A stretch of 12,877 bases of DNA, taken from assembly GCA_035504235.1 (NCBI GenBank), contig DATJSH010000137.1, positions 1 to 12,877 of the forward strand, given 5' to 3'. Below, one piece after another: positions 9,237-12,877 of the stretch. The number at the start of each line of letters is the position of its first letter. The stretch's first letter is position 1. The notes beneath the pieces are model-generated. The model did not search any database. It was given only the letters and a program-made list of their open reading frames with translations, and was not told where the DNA came from. Source of the DNA: DATARH01 sp035504235 (GTDB taxonomy: Bacteria > Pseudomonadota > Alphaproteobacteria > ATCC43930 > CGMCC-115725). A program made the position numbers and the translations under genes.

Positions 9237-10028
9237 TCAGGGCAGGGCGGCGGCGCAAATCGCCACCGGGTAGGCGTAATGGATCACCTCGTTGCCATGG
9301 ACCTTGGCGAGGCGGATGGGAATGCCGAGGCTGTCATCGCTCGCCGAGGCGCGGAACATCGCGACGATCTTCTTGTCGTCTCCGGGATTGGGGTAGGAGC
9401 GCGCCAGAAGGTTGCTGACGACGTCGCGGGTCTCGCTGAAGCGGACGCTCGGCTCGCCGAGCCCGGCGGCGGCGAAATGGCTCATCATCTCGGAGAGCGG
9501 CAACGCGCGGGTGTGCGAGGGGTCGCGCAGCAATTCGAGCCGGTTGAACGCGGCGGCCTTGGCCTTGTCCTCGGAGGGGCAGCTATCGGCGACGACAATC
9601 CGCCCGCCCGGCGCGCAGACCCGCACCATTTCCTTGAGCACCGCCAGCGGATCGAGGAAATGGTGGAAGGAGAAGCGGGTCGCGACGATGGTAAAGGCGC
9701 GATCGGCATAGGGCAGGATCGTCACGTCGCCCTGATCCCACGTGACGTTCTTGAGGCCCTTTTCGGCCGACGCCTTGCGCGCGGTGTCGAGCATCGCCGG
9801 GGTCACGTCGATCCCGGTTGCGTGGCGCACATGCGGCGCGAAGGCGCGCGCGACCAAACCCCCGCCGCAGGCGACATCGAGCACGGTGTCGTCGGGGCCC
9901 GGCGTCGCGGCGTCGACGATCAGCTTGAGCTGATCCTCGTTGGCGATCGGCGCCGCCGCGTTGAACACCTGCGACTGACGGGTAAACTGGTCGCGGATCA
10001 GGTCCTCATGGTGGGAGAGATCGGTCAT
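9237..10028 (-). CDS. Class I SAM-dependent methyltransferase, UbiE/COQ5-like
   Basis: The 263-residue cytosolic methyltransferase has a Rossmann fold. Motif I is VLDVACGGG (49-57), followed by the acidic end of strand 2 at Asp74 (TGIDVTPAMLDTARK), GDVTILPYADRAFTIVATRF (100-119) with a His pair after it, and VRVCAPGGRIVVAD (135-148). This order is that of the Methyltransf_11/UbiE-like group. The acceptor is unknown; true ubiE is normally found with ubiB, which is absent here. The ATG at 10028 overlaps the TGA of the upstream small gene as ATGA, so translation is coupled and the two proteins are probably made together. A longer in-frame reading from 10322 would run through the small gene in the wrong frame and a repeat, so I rejected it. 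Confidence 0.88.
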   Translation of the reverse strand: MTDLSHHEDLIRDQFTRQSQVFNAAAPIANEDQLKLIVDAATPGPDDTVLDVACGGGLVARAFAPHVRHATGIDVTPAMLDTARKASAEKGLKNVTWDQGDVTILPYADRAFTIVATRFSFHHFLDPLAVLKEMVRVCAPGGRIVVADSCPSEDKAKAAAFNRLELLRDPSHTRALPLSEMMSHFAAAGLGEPSVRFSETRDVVSNLLARSYPNPGDDKKIVAMFRASASDDSLGIPIRLAKVHGNEVIHYAYPVAICAAALP

Positions 10029-10240
10029 GGCTCGCACTCCAGGCGCGCGCGGCCGAGCGGGGTCAGGACGACGTCGCCGTCGCGGCTCAAGGCCACCATA
10101 TCGCCCGCGAGCGCGTCTTCCCAGGCGCAGTTCAAGGGGCAGGTGCTGCTCCACGCGGCGCGCACCTCGGCGACGCGGCGCGGGCGCGCCTCGATCCATG
10201 CGAGGAATTGCGCCATGAGGAATTTGGCTTCGGATGCCAT
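10025..10240 (-). CDS. Conserved-looking 71-residue protein coupled to the methyltransferase
   Basis: The short soluble protein has no known function. It reads as a compact helical domain (FLMAQFLAWIEARPRRVAEV, then WSSTCPLNCAWEDAL), followed by a strand-like DMVALSRDGDVVLTPLGRARL. The VxLTPLGRxxL end resembles the wing region of winged-helix proteins, so a small winged-helix-like fold is possible. I recall similar small proteins in Rhizobiales but cannot confirm this here. The ATG at 10240 is preceded by GGAG eight bases upstream. The stop overlaps the methyltransferase start (ATGA at 10025-10028), strong evidence for one operon and for a real gene. Two cysteines (Cys34, Cys38) and several Trp residues stand out. 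Palindromic repeat D lies directly upstream, abutting the ribosome binding site. Confidence 0.7.
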   Translation of the reverse strand: MASEAKFLMAQFLAWIEARPRRVAEVRAAWSSTCPLNCAWEDALAGDMVALSRDGDVVLTPLGRARLECEP

Positions 10241-10250
10241 TGTTCTGCTC

Positions 10251-10330
10251 CGTCATCCCGACGAAGGTCGGGATCCAGATTTCAACCGCCCCAGAACGGG
10301 AAGCCTGGGTCCCAGCCTTCACCGGGACGG
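10251..10330. repeat. Palindromic repeat of a second family (GTCATCCCGACGAAGGTCGGG type), copy D
   Basis: CCCGAC-GAAG-GTCGGG (10257-10272) is a perfect six-base stem with a four-base loop. GGGATCCAG (10270-10278) pairs at eight of nine positions with CTGGGTCCC (10305-10313), and CGGGACGG closes the right end. This resembles the common alphaproteobacterial repeat reading GTCATCCCG...GGGATCCA. It belongs to a different family from copies A to C. It sits in the leader of the 71-residue gene, directly before its GGAG site. Confidence 0.8.
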
Positions 10331-10396
10331 AAGTATTTCGTGATTATGTGCTTGCTGTCTAATATATCGATCGTGGAATTATGATATCTTTTCCAT
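10331..10396. promoter_or_regulatory. AT-rich divergent control region of lysR-type gene and methyltransferase operon
   Basis: This is the AT-richest stretch in the right half of the window. TAATAT (10360-10365) is a good -10 candidate for the plus-strand LysR gene, giving a leader of about 25 bases, though the -35 is poor. The inverted pair ATATC (10364-10368) and GATAT (10383-10387) flanks 14 bases and could belong to a LysR operator. On the minus strand TTAGACA (10356-10362) could be a -35 for the methyltransferase pair, with transcription then passing through repeat D. These assignments come from pattern only. Confidence 0.35.
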
Positions 10397-11308
10397 ATGG
10401 AATTGCGGCATCTTCGCTACTTTGTCGCGGTGGCCGAGGAACGGCACGTCACCCGCGCGGCCGAGCGGCTTGGGATTCAGCAGCCGCCGCTGTCGCAACA
10501 AATCCAGGCGCTGGAGCGCGAGCTCGACGCGCAATTGTTTCGCCGCAAGCCGCGCGGCGTCGAGCTGACCCCGGCGGGGCGGGCGCTCTACGACGAGGCG
10601 CGAGCGATCCTCGCGCGCACCGACGAGGCGGTCGCCGCCACCAGGCGCGCGGCGCAAGGCGAGGCCGGGCGAATCGGCATCGGCTTTACCAGCTCGGCAT
10701 CGTTCCACCCATTTGTCCCGCGGGCGATCCGCGCCTTTCGCGAGGCGCACCCGCTGGTCGCGCTGGCGCTCGAGGAAAGCGGCACCACCGAGCTGGTCGA
10801 GGCGTTGCGCGTGCAGGCGATCGACGCCGCTTTTGTCCGTTCCCCAGTCGGCGAGAGCGCGGATTTGTTCGTGCGGCCGCTGCTCGAAGAATCCATGGTC
10901 GCGGCACTGCCGAGCGGCCACAAGCTGTCGGCCCAAATGCTGTCGGGTGCGAGCGACAATCTGCCGCTGGCCGCGCTTTCCGGCGAGACCTTCATCCTCT
11001 ACCGCCGGCCGGTCGGACCGGGGTTGCACGACGCGATCATCGCCGCCTGCGACCGCGCCGGGTTCAGCCCGAAAATCGGCCAGGAAGCGCCGCGCATGCT
11101 GTCGACGTTGAGCCTCGTCGCGGCCGGGCTGGGGGTCACCGTGGTGCCGGCATCGATGAGCCGGCTCGAAGCCGAGGGCGTCGTCTACCGCGCGATCGAC
11201 CCGACGGCCCAGTTGACCGCGCCCCTCAACCTGGCCTACCGACGGGACGAAATTTCGGCCGCGGTGCGCCGTTTTGTGGCGCTCGTTCAGCGCAGCGCCG
11301 CGCCATAG
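10397..11308 (+). CDS. LysR-family transcriptional regulator
   Basis: The 303-residue regulator has the usual LysR length. The N-terminal winged helix-turn-helix is clear: MELRHLRYFVAVAEERHVTR (1-20), AAERLGIQQPPLSQQIQALE (21-40), then LFRRKPRGVELTPAGRALYD. The long linker helix and a two-lobe effector domain (about 90-300) follow. The start sequence MELRHLRYFVAVAEE is that of the CatR/BenM-like branch, whose members often sense aromatic or organic-acid metabolites; the ligand here is unknown. It is divergent from the 71-residue/methyltransferase operon, a classic arrangement for a LysR target. On its other side it is followed in the same direction by the ThDP enzyme gene after 102 bases filled by repeat C. 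No ribosome binding site precedes the ATG, so low-level translation is likely. Confidence 0.93.
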   Translation: MELRHLRYFVAVAEERHVTRAAERLGIQQPPLSQQIQALERELDAQLFRRKPRGVELTPAGRALYDEARAILARTDEAVAATRRAAQGEAGRIGIGFTSSASFHPFVPRAIRAFREAHPLVALALEESGTTELVEALRVQAIDAAFVRSPVGESADLFVRPLLEESMVAALPSGHKLSAQMLSGASDNLPLAALSGETFILYRRPVGPGLHDAIIAACDRAGFSPKIGQEAPRMLSTLSLVAAGLGVTVVPASMSRLEAEGVVYRAIDPTAQLTAPLNLAYRRDEISAAVRRFVALVQRSAAP

Positions 11309-11311
11309 GGT

Positions 11312-11399
11312 CGTCATTGCGAGCGTAGCGAAGCAATCTCGCGCCGTGTACACGCCCCGGTCGAGATTACCGCGCCACCTGCGGCGGCTCGCAATGACG
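11312..11399. repeat. Palindromic repeat, GTCATTGCGAG family, copy C
   Basis: The outer arms CGTCATTGCGAG (11312-11323) and CTCGCAATGACG (11388-11399) are perfect inverted repeats. The inner left arm GCGAAGCAATCTC is intact, but the inner right arm reads GAGATTACCGCG, decayed from GAGATTGCTTCG. It starts four bases after the LysR stop codon and ends at the ribosome binding site of the next gene. Confidence 0.9.
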
Positions 11400-11404
11400 G
11401 GAGG
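11399..11404 (+). promoter_or_regulatory. Ribosome binding site of the ThDP enzyme gene, abutting repeat C
   Basis: GGGAGG lies six bases before the ATG at 11411 and decides that start. Its first base is the last base of the right arm of repeat C, so folding of the repeat in the messenger could come right up against the site where the ribosome binds. Confidence 0.75.
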
Positions 11405-11410
11405 ATCAAA

Positions 11411-12877
11411 ATGGCGCGCGGCAACCAGATGCTGAATGGCGGACAGGTCATCGTCGACTATCTGATCCGCGAGAAGGTGCCCTATGCGTTCGGACTGTGC
11501 GGGCACGGCAATATCGGGCTCATTGACGCGCTCTACGAACGCGCCGACGAGATCAAGACGATCTCGTCGCGGCACGAGACGGTGTCGGGGTTTATGGCTG
11601 ACGTCTATTACCGGGTGTCGGGCCAGCCCACCGCGACCTTCACCAGCTGCGGGCCCGGCTCGGTGAATTTGCCGATCGCGCTCGCCAACGCCTATCTCGA
11701 CTCGGTCCCGTTTCTGGCGGTGACCGGCAACATCCCGACGACGCAGTTTGGCCGCGGCGCGTTCCAGGAGCTCTATCGCCAATACCAGGCGGATTTCCCA
11801 GCCACCGTGCGGCCGATGTGCAAGCGGGTGTTCCAGCCGACGCGCGGCGAGCAGGTGCCGCTGATGGTGCGCCAGGCGTGGAAGACCATGGTGACCGGCC
11901 GGCCGGGTCCGGTCGTGCTCGATGTGCCGTTCGACATCTTCAAGGAGGACGCTGCGCCCGAAGTGCCCGACCCGCGCGAGTGGAGCGCCAACATCTCGTC
12001 GCGCTGCGGCGCCGACCCGGAGGGCGTCGCCAAGGCCGCCGAGATGCTGATCAACGCCAAGCGGCCGGCGATCCTGGTCGGCCAGGGCGTGCGCTACGGC
12101 GGCGCGGCGGCGGAGTTGCTGCGCCTTGCCGAGCGGCTGAACATCCCGGTCGGCGCGTCGGCGAGCGGACTCGGCGCGATCGATACGCATCACAAGCTGT
12201 CGCTGGGTTTGGTATCGCGCGGCGGGCTCTATCAGGCGAACGCGGCGATGCGCGAATCGGATGTGCTGCTGGCGCTCGGCGTCCGGTTTGACGACCGTAC
12301 ATCGAGTTCGTGGATCCAGGGGTATTCGTTCACGATCCCGCCGACCAAACTTATCCATATCGATATCGACCCGGACGAGATCGGCCGCAACTACCCGGTC
12401 GCGCTTGGGCTGATGGCGGATGTGCGCACCTTTCTGCGCCAGCTTTTGGCCGAGATCGATGCGCGGAAGGCGCCGAGCCCGGTGCGGCAGGAATGGCTCG
12501 GCAAGATCGCGGGATGGCGCAAGGAGTGGGAGGCGGCGACGGCGCCCGGCTACACCGACGATGCGACGCCGATCAATCCGCAGCGCGCCGCGCACGAGAT
12601 CGACAAGGCACTGCCCGAGGAGGCGATCCTCGTCAGCGATATCGGCGTGCACCACAACTGGCTCTTGCAGTTCTGCCAGCCGACCCGGCCGGATTCGTTT
12701 ATCGGCTGCATGGGGTTCGGGCCGATGGGGTTCGGAGTCGCCGGGGTGCTCGGCGCCAAGCTCGCGGCGCCCGACCGGCCTTGCGTCTCGGTATGCGGCG
12801 ACGGCGCCTTCTTCATGCACGCCAATGTGCTCGGCACCGCGGTCGAATACGGCATTCCCGCCGTGTGGGTGGTGTGG
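11411..12877 (+). CDS. Thiamine-diphosphate enzyme of the acetolactate synthase superfamily, 3' end outside window
   Basis: 489 codons are present, open to the right edge. The protein has the three-domain layout of acetohydroxyacid synthase catalytic subunits. The N-terminal Pyr domain (about 5-170) carries the catalytic Glu56 in SSRHETVSGFMAD, then TSCGPGSVNLPIALANAYLD. The middle domain has ALGVRFDDRTSS and LIHIDIDPDEIGRN, as in enzymes that bind FAD or its remnant. In the C-terminal PP domain the ThDP motif begins at Gly463-Asp464-Gly465 (CGDGAFFMHANV), and the matching Asn pair is expected just past the last base. The usual GTDAFQE stretch reads GRGAFQE here, so this is an IlvB-like relative and probably not the biosynthetic enzyme. 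No ilvH-type small subunit is visible. It likely decarboxylates a 2-oxo acid and transfers the two-carbon unit; the substrate is unknown. It lies downstream of the LysR gene. Confidence 0.9.
   Translation, partial: MARGNQMLNGGQVIVDYLIREKVPYAFGLCGHGNIGLIDALYERADEIKTISSRHETVSGFMADVYYRVSGQPTATFTSCGPGSVNLPIALANAYLDSVPFLAVTGNIPTTQFGRGAFQELYRQYQADFPATVRPMCKRVFQPTRGEQVPLMVRQAWKTMVTGRPGPVVLDVPFDIFKEDAAPEVPDPREWSANISSRCGADPEGVAKAAEMLINAKRPAILVGQGVRYGGAAAELLRLAERLNIPVGASASGLGAIDTHHKLSLGLVSRGGLYQANAAMRESDVLLALGVRFDDRTSSSWIQGYSFTIPPTKLIHIDIDPDEIGRNYPVALGLMADVRTFLRQLLAEIDARKAPSPVRQEWLGKIAGWRKEWEAATAPGYTDDATPINPQRAAHEIDKALPEEAILVSDIGVHHNWLLQFCQPTRPDSFIGCMGFGPMGFGVAGVLGAKLAAPDRPCVSVCGDGAFFMHANVLGTAVEYGIPAVWVVW

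Noticed and set aside
10029..10322. A long N-terminal extension of the methyltransferase from 10322
   Set aside because: It would read through repeat D and the 71-residue gene in the wrong frame. The ATGA-coupled start at 10028 is supported by the overlap and by the family length.
10379..12820. An 813-codon open frame on the minus strand opposite the LysR and ThDP genes
   Set aside because: Its translation is dominated by Arg, His, Asp and Ala with no recognisable domain and passes through repeat C. Both opposing plus-strand genes are clear family members. It is a shadow caused by high GC at codon third positions.

Overview
The window looks like chromosome from a GC-rich alphaproteobacterium. 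The genes have strong GC bias at third codon positions. The intergenic spaces carry palindromic repeats of the type that begins with GTCATTGCGAG and reads as 'VIASE(T/A)KQS' when translated, which is familiar from Bradyrhizobium, Rhodopseudomonas and related Alphaproteobacteria. Gene families (AcnA-type aconitase, EamA and MFS transporters, LysR regulator, cyclase, NHL propeller protein, acetolactate-synthase-like enzyme) fit a metabolically versatile soil or plant-associated bacterium. Genus cannot be fixed from the sequence alone.

Layout from left to right. At 1-336 (minus) lies the broken start of a low-GC (about 48% over the first 240 bases, counted by hand) small membrane protein gene that runs off the left edge. 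At 419-2451 (minus) there is a tight two-gene operon: an NHL beta-propeller protein related to peptidylglycine amidating lyases, then a cyclase-family (PF04199) hydrolase. Divergent from it, only 39 bases away, is a pdxJ-type gene (2491-3228, plus) of the Bacteroidetes-like subtype. Its stop codon interlocks with that of a DHA2-type MFS exporter on the minus strand (3225-4718, TTG start). A 400-base spacer with a palindromic repeat follows. Next come a small two-helix membrane protein (5127-5375, minus) and, divergent from it, an EamA exporter (5456-6433, plus) whose last 17 codons are made from a palindromic repeat. The repeat fills the space up to the convergent acnA (6473-9166, minus). Upstream of acnA is a translationally coupled pair, a 71-residue unknown protein plus a UbiE-like methyltransferase (9237-10240, minus). 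Divergent from this pair are a LysR regulator (10397-11308, plus) and, after another palindromic repeat, a thiamine-diphosphate enzyme of the acetolactate synthase superfamily (11411 to the right edge, plus).

The only strongly universal pathway gene is acnA (TCA cycle). The other genes are accessory: a possible small-molecule processing cluster (NHL protein, cyclase, PdxJ variant, exporter) and a LysR/ThDP-enzyme locus. No CRISPR array, insertion sequence, phage gene, rRNA or tRNA was seen. I did not find a clear new defence or signalling system. The least ordinary items are the PdxJ paralogue in an accessory setting, the repeats that supply coding sequence and abut ribosome binding sites, and the low-GC frameshifted gene at the left edge.
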